Assembly (NCBI GenBank): GCA_964446935.1
Contig: CAYUQI010000005.1
Span: forward strand, 1-64,000
Reading direction: 5' to 3'
DNA length: 64,000 bases
From: UASB124 sp964446935
GTDB taxonomy: Bacteria; Babelota; Babeliae; Babelales; RVW-14
Shown: positions 16,226 through 25,824 of the stretch, in pieces
Layout: each line of letters starts with the position of its first letter
Position numbering within the stretch: the first letter of the stretch is position 1
Notes under the pieces: generated by a model
What the model was told of the DNA's origin: nothing
The model's database searches: none
The model's input: only the letters and a program-made list of their open reading frames with translations
Program-made: the position numbers and the translations under genes

Positions 16226-17614
16226 TTATTTTTGTCCAATAACTTTATTAGACTCAATGGTTGTTGTGTATTTCCTGCCAGTTAACATGGCCAAAAACGC
16301 CCATGCACAAGCGACGACGATAGAAATACCTGACCCTGCAACTAAGCATATATAAGCCGAACTAAAGTATGTTGTAAGTGCATTGAAGGTTGAGCCAGTT
16401 GTTTTTGAAGCTGTTCTACCAAATGATTCAATCCATGCTTTTGATTTAAATCTGATATCTTTTGTTGTTGGGATAAAAAGAATCTCTCTCAATGGGTGAT
16501 TGATGCCGTAATTAAGCGCTCGAAGCACAACCATAACGATGAAGATAATTATGAGTTTAGGATAAAATACGGGCAATAAAGCCATTGCAAGAGTAATAAT
16601 AGGCATCAGTATAAGGCTTGCTTGAACTCCAAAATGTTTGAGGAGTGTTGATGTGCCAAAAAGTGCAAAGAAAAAACTCAAAAATTGAAATGCACACGTG
16701 TATAAAAGCATAAATGAACTCATTGCGGTAACTTGATTGTGTGCTTCTATGGACATGAGAACATGCATTTGATAATCAAAAATAATATTAATTACCTCAT
16801 AACTGAATACGAGCCCGAAGATACCGAGCACGTAGGGCTGAGCAAGCATTTGTTTAAGACCTTCAAAAAGAGATGTCCTTTCTTTGGATGCTTCTTGTTT
16901 GATATCGGCTGTGTATGCAGCTTCATAGCCTCGCAAATGATCAGCGGGTATCTTTTTGATGATAATGCTGATGCAGCACATCGCCAAGATTAAAAGAAGT
17001 GCTGTGCTGCCTGTCAATAGTGGAATAATGATGTGTCCAGGGTATGCTATTTTTTCAATTAGAATCCAGCTTATAAATGTTGTTGATATGCCGCCGATGC
17101 GAGATCCTGCAACAATAAAGCCATAGGATTTTTTGGCAATGCCTGGGGTTGTTATTGAATTAATAAAGCTCCAAAAAGTTCCAACAATGAGTGCTTGAAA
17201 GAGGTCCATACAAATTTCAAATGCCCATCCAGTAATGCGTGATGAACTTGTTTGAGTATTAGGAATGCCGTAGACAGGGTGAGCGAACAAAAATGCAAAT
17301 ATGAGTGTGGCGCATGCATAAAAACCAAGAAAGGAGAAAACTACATATTGCCGTTTAAATGTATCAGTGATTTTCGAATGAAGCATCATAGCTGGAATGG
17401 TAAAAAAGACACTTAAAATTTTAGAGATCGGTTCATATTCTCTGCCAACAAACCCAAGAAATATTGATGTTTTAAATGATCGAAGAATTGAGTATGAGCC
17501 TATAATGAAGAAAAAGGTTGCTGCTGATAAAATAAGCTTAAGTCTTTCGCTGCTGTCTATTTGCAAATGTTTTTCAAGAAAAGAAAAAAATTTCGTTGTT
17601 AATCGAGTACTCAT
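16226..17614 (-). CDS. ATP/ADP translocase-type nucleotide transporter (Tlc/NTT)
   Basis: NTT carriers exchange host ATP for bacterial ADP or import nucleotides and are typical of Rickettsia, Chlamydia and other intracellular bacteria. The 462-residue protein has about eleven to twelve hydrophobic helices. The helix-1 motif SYSILRSFKTSIF matches the Tlc YSxLRSxKD region. FWSFINSITTPGIAKKSYG matches the conserved helix-4/5 segment, and a later segment reads NYGINHPLREILFIPTTKDIRFKSKAWI. It follows its paralogue by 33 bases. Which nucleotide it carries cannot be told from the sequence. Confidence 0.88.
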   Translation of the reverse strand: MSTRLTTKFFSFLEKHLQIDSSERLKLILSAATFFFIIGSYSILRSFKTSIFLGFVGREYEPISKILSVFFTIPAMMLHSKITDTFKRQYVVFSFLGFYACATLIFAFLFAHPVYGIPNTQTSSSRITGWAFEICMDLFQALIVGTFWSFINSITTPGIAKKSYGFIVAGSRIGGISTTFISWILIEKIAYPGHIIIPLLTGSTALLLILAMCCISIIIKKIPADHLRGYEAAYTADIKQEASKERTSLFEGLKQMLAQPYVLGIFGLVFSYEVINIIFDYQMHVLMSIEAHNQVTAMSSFMLLYTCAFQFLSFFFALFGTSTLLKHFGVQASLILMPIITLAMALLPVFYPKLIIIFIVMVVLRALNYGINHPLREILFIPTTKDIRFKSKAWIESFGRTASKTTGSTFNALTTYFSSAYICLVAGSGISIVVACAWAFLAMLTGRKYTTTIESNKVIGQK

Positions 17615-17647
17615 AGCTTCCTCATCTTAGTGATAATCTATGTAAGA

Positions 17648-19054
17648 TTAAAATTCTTCTTGTCCGTTAACTTGCCCAATTACCCGTTTGTTATCAATTG
17701 CATCTTGAAGTGTTTTGCCGAGAAAATACACAATAATGAGCCACAAAAAGTTAAGAGTTAGTCCTAACCCAAGGCTTGATATAAGGGCAAAGGCAGGTGT
17801 CGCGCCCTTAATGGATACATTGAAAAGTGATCCAAAACTTTTTGCGATACGCGATCCAAATGCATCGGTCCACGTTTTAGCTTTATATTTTATGTCTTTT
17901 GTTGTTGGGATATATAAAACTTCTCTGGTTGGATGATTAAAAGCATAATTAATTGAGCGCAAAGCAACAAGAACAGCAAAGAATATTCCTGCTGAAGGAA
18001 TTATATAGGTTATTATAAGGAGGATCATGCAAAGAAGTGGAAAAATAAACAAGGAAAGTCGAATGCCAATAACACGCAAAAGAGGCGTTGTTCCAAATAA
18101 AGAAATACCAAGACCAATTAGGTTATAGAGAAAATAATAAAATGCGTAATATGCGGTCATAGCGCCGACGGATGGTGTTGTTGCATCTGCGTGAAGTGCT
18201 ACCCACCAATCAAAAATAACAACCATGATTTCATAAAAGGCAACTAAGGAAAAGATGCCAAGAACATAAGGGTTTCGAATCATGATAAAAAGCCCATCAA
18301 ATGAGCTTTTGAATGAATTAATAAACCCCATTGAAGCTCTTTTTTTATGTTTTTCGAGTTGGTATGCTGCTTCGTAACCATGCATAAAATCATCAGAGAC
18401 GTTTGTTATGAGCATATGGATAGAATATGCAGATGCAATTAACATACAGCTTCCTATTGCTAAGGAACCTGGTAATAGCATTAATTGTGATTGCACATTT
18501 GTGTTTATTAGTATGAGATAAAGCGTTCCTGCTGAAAGGATTCCACCTATTTTTGATCCTGCTGCAAAAAAACCATAGTAATTTTTTGCATCCTTAGGAT
18601 TGTTGATGGAGTCTGCAAATGACCAGAAGACGGTGGCAAAAAAGGCATCAAAGCTTTCCATGAAAAAATAAAAGGCCCACCCAAGGAGTCGGCCTGAATT
18701 TACTTCTGTATTGGCAAGTCCATATACTGGATGCGTAAAGAGAAATGCAAAAATGAGACCCCCTATAGCATGAAAAAGCATAAAACAATATAAAAGGTGA
18801 TGTCTTCGAAGCCAGTCAACAAGTTTTGAGTACAAAAGAATTAGCGGAATGATAAAAAATAAAGAATAAAGTTTTGCATTGGGAACTTGGTAAGCTCCAA
18901 CCATTTTTGAAAAAATAGAAACTTTGAGTGGACGCCAAATAACAAGGCAACAGGACATGAGAAGAAAGGTTAATGAAAGAAAAAATACCTTGCGCTTAAA
19001 CTCTGGTTTAATTCCCCACAAATCTTGAAACGTCAGTTTAAGCCGGTCTAGCAT
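17648..19054 (-). CDS. ATP/ADP translocase-type nucleotide transporter, paralogue
   Basis: The 468-residue protein is a tandem paralogue of the gene downstream. Shared landmarks are a WRPLKVSIF first helix end, FWSFADSINNPKDAKNYYGFFAAGSKIGG, and NYAFNHPTREVLYIPTTKDIKYKAKTW near residue 370. About twelve membrane helices are visible, and the N-terminus is short and cytoplasmic. In the first helix the usual LRSxK reads WRPLK, so substrate binding may differ from its neighbour. Two carriers side by side may split the work, for example energy exchange versus net nucleotide uptake, but this is inference. Confidence 0.87.
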   Translation of the reverse strand: MLDRLKLTFQDLWGIKPEFKRKVFFLSLTFLLMSCCLVIWRPLKVSIFSKMVGAYQVPNAKLYSLFFIIPLILLYSKLVDWLRRHHLLYCFMLFHAIGGLIFAFLFTHPVYGLANTEVNSGRLLGWAFYFFMESFDAFFATVFWSFADSINNPKDAKNYYGFFAAGSKIGGILSAGTLYLILINTNVQSQLMLLPGSLAIGSCMLIASAYSIHMLITNVSDDFMHGYEAAYQLEKHKKRASMGFINSFKSSFDGLFIMIRNPYVLGIFSLVAFYEIMVVIFDWWVALHADATTPSVGAMTAYYAFYYFLYNLIGLGISLFGTTPLLRVIGIRLSLFIFPLLCMILLIITYIIPSAGIFFAVLVALRSINYAFNHPTREVLYIPTTKDIKYKAKTWTDAFGSRIAKSFGSLFNVSIKGATPAFALISSLGLGLTLNFLWLIIVYFLGKTLQDAIDNKRVIGQVNGQEEF

Positions 19055-19356
19055 TGATACCCCTTGTCCTACGTTTTGCTCAGTTTGTTACGAGAGACCC
19101 CCATATGTGTATTGACATGTTTGTTGTTGCGATCCCCTAACTTCAAAAATCATTTTGAAGCCTTTCAAAGTATAAAAGGAGCTACCAAAAAGTCAATTTT
19201 CAATCGATTAACGATGTGTTTGTTCGATCCCAAAGGGTTTTTTCGAGGTTCTTGCCTTGTTGAAAGTTTTCAAGTAGGACTATACTTTTTAAAAAAAAGT
19301 TGATATTATCATTATAAAGAAATCTAAGTATTTTCTATCATGAGTAAAAGAAGAAT
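19055..19356. other. Divergent intergenic region, translocase and lon
   Basis: This 302-base region lies between two divergent genes and holds no convincing gene. An 80-codon frame here has an unlikely composition and no ribosome site. It should contain promoters in both directions; TTGAAA at about 19260 and TATACT at about 19281 are only 15 bases apart, so I do not mark a promoter. A ten-codon frame, ATG at 19340 to TAA at 19372, overlaps the lon start out of frame. Confidence 0.5.
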
Positions 19357-21774
19357 ATGGAAGAACTTATAAAATTAGAAAAAACTCAAATGTTGCCTGT
19401 TTTGCCGCTTAAAAACATTATTGCTTTGCCCAAAAGCATCATTCCTGTTGTGGTTGGTCGAGCAATCTCAATTAATGCTGTTGATTTTGCAGTTCAGGCA
19501 AACAAAGAAATTTTTGTGACCGCTCAGAAATCAATTGATGTTGAAACCCCAACGCCTAATGATATTTATCATTATGGGACACGTGCATTAATTTTGCAAG
19601 TTGCTCGTATGCCCAATGGAACCCTTAAAATTCTTGTTGAGGGTATTTGCCGAGCGCATATCACCGAGGTGCGGCAAACGGAAGGCTTTATTGGCGTTGT
19701 TACCCAAGATCTGATTCCAGTTCCTCTTGAACATACGTCAGAAAATCAGGCGTTATGGCGTAATCTTTTTGATTTATTCAAAGAATATGCGCAGTTAAGT
19801 GAAAAAATTTCTAGCGATGTAATGAGCCTTTTTAGAGGGATTGACGATATTGATTATTTAGCTGATACAATCGCAGTGCAAATGCATTTAAACCTTGAGG
19901 AACGACAAAAGGTTTTGGAGACTATTGACCTGCGAGAACGAGCCTTAATGCTGTGTGTTTTGTTGCAAAAAGAGATTGAGATTTTAAAAGCCGAACGCAG
20001 TATTCGTAAGCGTGTTCAAAGTCAAGTCGAAAAGAACCAAAAAGATTATTATTTAACAGAGCAAATGCGAGCCATTCAACGAGAGCTTGGACGTGATGAT
20101 TTTCAGCAAGAGATTGCTGATTTGCGTAAAAAAGCTAAAAAATTAAAGCTGTCACCAGATGTTCTTGAAAAGGTTGAGGCTGAATTACGTCGTTTAGAGC
20201 AGATGCAGCCAACATCTCCTGAGGCTACGGTAAGTAGGAATTATGTTGATTGGATTTTGTCAGTTCCTTGGCATGCTCTTTCTCAAGATACCGTAAGCAT
20301 GGAAGAGGCTGAAAAAATCCTCAATTCTTCGCATGCTGGGATGAAAAAAGCTAAAGAACGTATCATTGAATTTTTGGCGACGAAAAAATTTGCTAAAGAT
20401 AATCTCAAACGATCTCCCATTATTTGTCTTGTTGGTCCTCCCGGTGTAGGCAAAACGTCACTTGGCCAGTCGATTGCTCAAGCACTCGGTCGTCCATTGG
20501 TACGAATTTCATTGGGCGGTGTGCGTGATGAAGCAGAAATACGTGGACATCGTAGAACATACATTGGAGCAATGCCTGGTAAAATCATTCAAGCCATGAA
20601 AAAAGTTAAGGTAACCAACCCTGTTATACTTTTGGATGAAGTTGATAAAATGTCGACGGATTTCCGTGGTGATCCAGCTTCTGCACTTCTTGAAGTGCTT
20701 GACCCTGAACAGAACAAAGCATTCGTTGATCACTTTCTCGAGGTTGATTACGATTTATCAAAAATTATGTTTATTACGACGGCCAATGTCATGGATAACA
20801 TTCCGTATCCATTGCTTGACCGCATGGAATTAATCTTTTTATCTGGTTATACCGAGCAGGAAAAAGTTGAAATAGCACAAAGATTTTTAATGCCTAAATT
20901 ACTCAAAGAACATGATTTGCAGGTTGACCAAATTGATATTCCTGAGTCGGTGTTGAGAAAAATTATTGATGAATTTACTAAGGAAGCTGGTGTACGACAA
21001 CTTGAACGCGTATTAGCTAAGCTTTTGCGTAAGAGCATTCTAAAGCTTTTGAAAGATAAAGATCGCAAAGAAAAAGTGTGTATAACATTTGAGCATCTGG
21101 ATGAGTGGCTTGGGGTTCCTCCCTATCGAAGAGATGATCGCACCTTTGAACAAGCAAACGGGGTTGCTACTGGGTTAGCGTGGACTGAAGTAGGTGGTGA
21201 CGTGCTCGATGTTGAAGTAACGGTGATGCGCGGCAAGGGAACGCTTACCATTACTGGTCAACTTGGCGATGTTATGCAAGAGTCGGCACAGGCAGCCATG
21301 AGCTACATTCGTTCTCGTGCCAAAGATTTTGGGCTAAAAGATAATTTTTATGCTGACATAGACGTGCACATTCATCTTCCTGAAGGTGCTATTCCTAAGG
21401 ATGGACCATCTGCTGGTATTACTATGGCTGTTGCTTTGACATCAGCATTAACCCATGTGGCTATTCGACGTGATGTTGCTATGACGGGTGAAGTCACCTT
21501 GCGCGGACGAGTTCTTGCTATTGGTGGTTTGAAAGAGAAGTTATTAGCGGCAACACGTTTTGGTATCAATAAGGTTATTGTTCCTAGGAGCAATGCTAAA
21601 GACATTAAAGAATTTGAATATGAGCTCGATTCATCGTTGAAGATTATCTATGTTGATCATATGGATGAAGTGCTCAAAGAGGCTTTAGTCGCCGAACCAA
21701 AACTTATTGAACCAGCTAAAGGCAAGAAAAAGAAAGCAACTGGAAAGCGCGCTAAAAAACGCAAACCTGCTTAA
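19357..21774 (+). CDS. lon: ATP-dependent protease Lon
   Basis: Lon degrades damaged and regulatory proteins in the cytoplasm. The 805-residue protein has the N-terminal substrate domain (about 12-210), a coiled-coil linker, and an AAA+ module with Walker A GPPGVGKTS at 360-368 and Walker B VILLDEVDK. The protease domain has the Ser-Lys dyad Ser685 (KDGPSAG) and Lys728 (GGLKEK). The last 20 residues are Lys-rich, a small extra tail. Length is normal. The start is preceded only by weak AAGAAG. A ten-codon upstream frame overlaps the start out of frame, which could modulate initiation but may be chance. Confidence 0.97.
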   Translation: MEELIKLEKTQMLPVLPLKNIIALPKSIIPVVVGRAISINAVDFAVQANKEIFVTAQKSIDVETPTPNDIYHYGTRALILQVARMPNGTLKILVEGICRAHITEVRQTEGFIGVVTQDLIPVPLEHTSENQALWRNLFDLFKEYAQLSEKISSDVMSLFRGIDDIDYLADTIAVQMHLNLEERQKVLETIDLRERALMLCVLLQKEIEILKAERSIRKRVQSQVEKNQKDYYLTEQMRAIQRELGRDDFQQEIADLRKKAKKLKLSPDVLEKVEAELRRLEQMQPTSPEATVSRNYVDWILSVPWHALSQDTVSMEEAEKILNSSHAGMKKAKERIIEFLATKKFAKDNLKRSPIICLVGPPGVGKTSLGQSIAQALGRPLVRISLGGVRDEAEIRGHRRTYIGAMPGKIIQAMKKVKVTNPVILLDEVDKMSTDFRGDPASALLEVLDPEQNKAFVDHFLEVDYDLSKIMFITTANVMDNIPYPLLDRMELIFLSGYTEQEKVEIAQRFLMPKLLKEHDLQVDQIDIPESVLRKIIDEFTKEAGVRQLERVLAKLLRKSILKLLKDKDRKEKVCITFEHLDEWLGVPPYRRDDRTFEQANGVATGLAWTEVGGDVLDVEVTVMRGKGTLTITGQLGDVMQESAQAAMSYIRSRAKDFGLKDNFYADIDVHIHLPEGAIPKDGPSAGITMAVALTSALTHVAIRRDVAMTGEVTLRGRVLAIGGLKEKLLAATRFGINKVIVPRSNAKDIKEFEYELDSSLKIIYVDHMDEVLKEALVAEPKLIEPAKGKKKKATGKRAKKRKPA

Positions 21775-21810
21775 TAAGAGCATGTATTCGTTGTAAGAAG
21801 ATGATGCTTT

Positions 21811-23136
21811 TTAGGTGATACGAGATATTAAATTATCCAATGTTTTTTGAACAAGACGAGCTTCTTTGTTGACCCATGTATAACTTGCATTACCAATATT
21901 AGTACGCAAGGTAGGGTTAGCGAGAAGCTCTTTTGTTTTGTCATAAAGATCGGTATTCGATTGAACTTTGATAATCCCATTGCAGTGTTCAAGTTGTCTA
22001 ACAATGTCGGTACTATTGTGATGGTATGGGCCAATAATCGTTGGTATTTGCCATGCGGCAGGTTCAAGTAAATTATGTCCGCCGTGTGGTATCATTGTGC
22101 CGCCAAGATAGTATATTGTTGCATAGCGATACAGTGGAAAAAGTTCACCAAGTTTGCAAACAAGCACGATGTCATGGTTTTTAAAAATAGACGTGAGTGC
22201 TTGTGTGTATGATTGAGTTGATTGGGAAAAGATTGATGATGTCTCATTCCATATAAAAAACGGGAAATTGGTTTTTTGTGCGTTGGTTTGTAATTGTTCT
22301 CCCCACGAAAAATGGCGAGGAGCTAAAATGAGCTTAAGGGTGGGAAATTGCGGTTTGAGTTTTTTAAAAAGTTCAAAATAAATACAATCTTCTTGAGGGT
22401 GGATTGACCCGGCAAATAGCGTTGGAATGCAATAAGATTCGTGATTATCTGTTAGTACTGTTGCGAGATAATTATTCTTCTTGGCGATAACATTGAATGT
22501 TTTTAGGTTTCCTAAAACAGTTATTTTTTGGGGGGAAACACCTAGTTTTATAAAGCTATTTTTATCATCATTACTTTGAGCGAGAATGGTTTGAAAGCAA
22601 TTAATAAGTATTTTAAAAATAAACTTGAAGGTGCTGATGCGTCGCGCAGAACGTGGGTTGATACGAGCATTGAGCCAAAACATTGGAATAGAAGTAAGCT
22701 TGCCGATTGATAAAAAATTGGGCCATAACTCTGCTTCAACAATGATGATTGATGATGGTTTGATGCGAAGATAAGCAAGAAGCATAAACGGCCCAAAATC
22801 ATACGGTAAAAAACTAATATAATCTGCTGCAATAGCGTTATGGGCCATTTTCATACCACCCGTTGTTCCAACGGTTAAATAACACACCGTATCTGGTTGT
22901 TTTTCTTTAATACGCGTTATTAATTGTTCAACCGAAAAGACTTCCCCTACAGAGACTGCATGGATCCAGACAACGTTATGTTTTCTGTTGGTTTTTGGTA
23001 CAAAGCCCATGCGTTGGGCTATGTTTCCAAAAATGGCTCGTTTGGCGTTGAGGATAAACAAAATTGGAACAAGGAAGGGTAGTAATGCAAATTGTAAGGT
23101 TTGATACACCACCATTAACAGAACGGTCATAAACAT
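21811..23136 (-). CDS. waaA: 3-deoxy-D-manno-octulosonic acid (Kdo) transferase
   Basis: WaaA adds Kdo to the lipid A precursor at the inner membrane and is a GT-B fold glycosyltransferase. The 441-residue protein has an N-terminal membrane anchor (about 5-28), the catalytic HAVSVGE with Glu65, and a VEAELWPN segment, then the C-terminal ..GGTMIPHGGHNLLEPAAW.. sugar-nucleotide loop with PTIIGPY. All are WaaA landmarks. With LptB it supports a true LPS. It converges on lon with a 36-base gap that holds only a weak AGCAT/ATGCT hairpin and a T run. Confidence 0.94.
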   Translation of the reverse strand: MFMTVLLMVVYQTLQFALLPFLVPILFILNAKRAIFGNIAQRMGFVPKTNRKHNVVWIHAVSVGEVFSVEQLITRIKEKQPDTVCYLTVGTTGGMKMAHNAIAADYISFLPYDFGPFMLLAYLRIKPSSIIIVEAELWPNFLSIGKLTSIPMFWLNARINPRSARRISTFKFIFKILINCFQTILAQSNDDKNSFIKLGVSPQKITVLGNLKTFNVIAKKNNYLATVLTDNHESYCIPTLFAGSIHPQEDCIYFELFKKLKPQFPTLKLILAPRHFSWGEQLQTNAQKTNFPFFIWNETSSIFSQSTQSYTQALTSIFKNHDIVLVCKLGELFPLYRYATIYYLGGTMIPHGGHNLLEPAAWQIPTIIGPYHHNSTDIVRQLEHCNGIIKVQSNTDLYDKTKELLANPTLRTNIGNASYTWVNKEARLVQKTLDNLISRIT

Positions 23137-23229
23137 AGAGAGCCTTAATTTATTGATATTTGTAGCGTAGAATGGCTCCTAAGTATAGGTATCAAACTAA
23201 ATACAGGCAAGCAAAAAAGACGGTTCTTC

Positions 23230-24330
23230 TTATAAACACGACAGTGTGATACAAATAACAAGTGTGGCTAAGGTTAATATAAAAACCCAATCATTGAGAA
23301 ATGAAAGCCTTGCTTTAATGGGTTCTTGAAGCTCTTTGCTTAAATGTTTTGTTGTTTGAAGGGTTAAGACAACATAGGTTTGAAATAAAAGAATCAATAA
23401 TGAAAGAAATACGAGCAGGTAGTAAGTAAAGTCAACGTGTGTGCTATAACCAACATGTGGAGAGACCCCATCGATGACGAGGCGGAAGAGCGCAAGTGTA
23501 GGAATTGCCGCTGCAACGTAACTGAGGCGTGATATGTCAGATATATCAATGAAAAGGCAAAATAGTGCAATGAAAAATAAGACAAACATTGGAAAATAAA
23601 GAGATGCAAGATTGCGAACCCCAATATTTTCAAAATTTATTGAAAATGCTGCAACTGGATAGTGTATAGAGAGTTCTGGGTCGGAATGATGTAAGTTGGC
23701 TTGAATATAACCCGTTTTTACTGATGCTTCTCGTGGTTGCCAATATCCAAGAAGATTGTCCTTGGCAATGGTGATGTTTTGGCTGTCTGATTGAAAATAG
23801 AGTTCTTCTGGCGTTGCGCTTTTATTTTGAATAATAATGAAAAGTCGGTGATTTTCCATCGGAAAATTATGATAATCAAGGTTGGCTTTAAATGAGGTTT
23901 GAATGTGGTAACAAACAAGAACATCATGGTCTATGAGTTTGATAATAGGAGATGATTTGTAGAGTAAAATTCCATTTTCTTGCAAAAGACTATTTTGAAT
24001 CGTGAAGTTTTCGATTTGTTTAATTGATTCAGCACCTTGAGGGAATTTAAACCATAAAATCCCATCGATGATAAATTCATTCTTCGTAAATGAAAATGTT
24101 GGAAAGCTATTAATGTGCAAGCCAATGGTAACCAGAGAGGCTTTGTTTTTTGTCTTGGTCTTTAACTGTAGGATGTTAGGGATAGGGTCATTTGCTTCTG
24201 TACAACTATTTTTTAAAACAAGTAATCCTGTTATATATAAAGAGGCAATTGCAATGGCGCTTATACGAAATTTATTACTTTTAATCATGTTTAAAAGTAT
24301 GTGTTTATATGTTGAATGATGAATATTCAT
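23230..24330 (-). CDS. Pentameric (Cys-loop-type) ligand-gated ion channel homologue
   Basis: The 366-residue protein matches the layout of prokaryotic pentameric ligand-gated channels. It has an N-terminal signal/anchor (about 22-40) and a beta-rich extracytoplasmic domain to about 238. Four helices follow: M1 about 241-262, M2 about 268-288, M3 about 299-323 and M4 about 347-365. The loop LDYHNFPMENHRLFIII at about 151-167 aligns with the FP-containing Cys-loop region, without the Cys pair, as in bacterial members. SRLSYVAAAIPTLALFRLVI followed by a Pro-containing linker and a second helix fits M2-M3. It lies 15 bases after a solute-binding-protein gene. Identification rests on pattern and topology, not a search. 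Confidence 0.75.
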   Translation of the reverse strand: MNIHHSTYKHILLNMIKSNKFRISAIAIASLYITGLLVLKNSCTEANDPIPNILQLKTKTKNKASLVTIGLHINSFPTFSFTKNEFIIDGILWFKFPQGAESIKQIENFTIQNSLLQENGILLYKSSPIIKLIDHDVLVCYHIQTSFKANLDYHNFPMENHRLFIIIQNKSATPEELYFQSDSQNITIAKDNLLGYWQPREASVKTGYIQANLHHSDPELSIHYPVAAFSINFENIGVRNLASLYFPMFVLFFIALFCLFIDISDISRLSYVAAAIPTLALFRLVIDGVSPHVGYSTHVDFTYYLLVFLSLLILLFQTYVVLTLQTTKHLSKELQEPIKARLSFLNDWVFILTLATLVICITLSCL

Positions 24331-24345
24331 GATTTTCTTTCAATC

Positions 24346-25467
24346 TTAAATGATCCATATTTTTTTGCCAAAAAGGTGTCGATTGGTTGGGTCAAAATCA
24401 ATCGATAGGCCTTTGAAATCTTTGTTTTTTATGTTCGAAAGTTCTTTTAAGAGAGCTTCTTGGCTGCAATCTGGTGCTGTTTTGTTGAGTGCATCAACAA
24501 TTAATTGTGCTGCAATGTAATAAGTAAATGATAAAATTGAAAAATCTTCATCTGGGAAATAGTTGGTTATATCGCGATGGTATTCAGTTGCGAGTTGAAA
24601 TGTGGAAGTAACAGGGTCTGGAACAGGTGAGGCTACATGAAAAGCTACGCCTTTGTGTTGCAATATGTCCTGGGCGAGAAACGTTGAATCAATACCAAAA
24701 AATTTCGTTGTAAAACTTCCTTGTTCAAAAAAATAATTGATGAGCTTGATTGTCGGGGTACTTGTTGCAACACAAATGACTACGCGAGGATCTTGAGCGA
24801 GTAGTTTTTGAGCTGGCGTATGTATATCGATTGTGTAGCGATTGTATTGTTCAATTGCTACTGGTTTCTGATTGAGACTTTCAAGCGCTTTTGCCAACAC
24901 ATGTGTTGCTGCGGTAGAAAAATCATCATCAGCATGAAAAATAGCAATTTTAGTAAGACTAAGGGTTTTGACGATATGGTCAGCCAATGTTTCTACTTGT
25001 GGCTCTAGTAGCCCTGGGCCATTGATAATATGTGAAAGTGATGGATTCTTGAGTTCAGGGTGGCCGCCCCAAGGGAAGAGCATGGCAATTTTTTGTTGTT
25101 GGATGAGTGGTAGTACCGAAAGGATGCCGCGTGTTCCCATTACGCCGAAGAACATGGATACAGCGTATTTATGATATAAAAGTTCAATATTGTTTTTGGT
25201 TTTATCTGCTTCACCTTCATCATCAAGGCTTATTAAGCGTAGTTTTTTCCCTGCAATGCCGCCTTGTTGGTTAATGTGTTCAAAATAACTATTGATAGCA
25301 TTTTTTATAGTATTGCCATAAAAAGCGAAGTGTCCTGAAAAAGAGCCAGATTGACCAAAGACTATTTCCTTTTTCATATCAATAATAAGGTTGTCTTTGG
25401 AGATAGTTTGGCTGTTGAGGTGGTAAAAAAAAGAAAAAAGTAGAAAAAAAATAAGAAAATTACGCAT
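24346..25467 (-). CDS. Periplasmic Leu/Ile/Val-type ligand-binding protein
   Basis: The 373-residue protein has a signal peptide (MRNFLIFFLLFSFFYHLNS) and a type I periplasmic-binding fold. It starts with the family opening IVFGQSGSFSGHFAFYGN, continues with NQQGGIAGKKLRLISLDDEGEADK, and has an interdomain AIFHADDDFSTAA and a later FFGIDSTF segment. Such proteins bind amino acids, amides or other small ligands. I chose the ATG at 25467 for the signal peptide and the upstream GGGG; an ATG eight codons earlier has no ribosome site. No ABC permease or ATPase gene is near. Its only partner is the channel gene 15 bases downstream, which suggests that it senses rather than imports. Confidence 0.85.
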   Translation of the reverse strand: MRNFLIFFLLFSFFYHLNSQTISKDNLIIDMKKEIVFGQSGSFSGHFAFYGNTIKNAINSYFEHINQQGGIAGKKLRLISLDDEGEADKTKNNIELLYHKYAVSMFFGVMGTRGILSVLPLIQQQKIAMLFPWGGHPELKNPSLSHIINGPGLLEPQVETLADHIVKTLSLTKIAIFHADDDFSTAATHVLAKALESLNQKPVAIEQYNRYTIDIHTPAQKLLAQDPRVVICVATSTPTIKLINYFFEQGSFTTKFFGIDSTFLAQDILQHKGVAFHVASPVPDPVTSTFQLATEYHRDITNYFPDEDFSILSFTYYIAAQLIVDALNKTAPDCSQEALLKELSNIKNKDFKGLSIDFDPTNRHLFGKKIWII

Positions 25468-25824
25468 CTCCGACCCCTTTTTTTGAAACATGTCTTAAAA
25501 TTCTTAAACGTTAACAGTTATTTTTGTATCGAATTGCGAACTTATTAGTCAATAAAATGAGCGAAGGGGTCTTCCAAAACTCAAAATTTTTAACAATTGT
25601 TGAAATAACATAAGACATAGATATAAGTTACTTCATTAAAAATTGTTACAAATGGTGATTTTTGATGAAAAATGAAGGTTTTGTGATAAAAATTGATAAT
25701 TTGTCCATCATTGATTTTGGGTAATGAAAAATAGTAATATAAAGCATAGGGTGGAAAAGGAGGAGGTGCGGATTTTTAAGGTGTTCTTAAAACTTCCTAC
25801 CGATGTCTAACGAAGGAGATATTT
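25468..25824. other. AT-rich intergenic region before small secreted genes
   Basis: This 357-base region separates divergent transcription units. It contains several loosely repeated ATTGTTA/AATTGTTG stretches and many A/T runs, with a purine-rich AAGGAGGAGG near 25760 that is not followed by a frame of useful length. I see no RNA gene. It should hold promoters for the binding-protein operon and for the small-peptide genes. Confidence 0.4.

Noticed and set aside
19064..19303. Open frame of 79 codons before lon
   Set aside because: Leu/Arg/Phe-rich chance frame without a ribosome site, in a region that must hold promoters.
24346..25467. ABC transporter for amino acids
   Set aside because: Only the binding protein is present; no permease or ATPase gene is adjacent, and the neighbour is channel-like.
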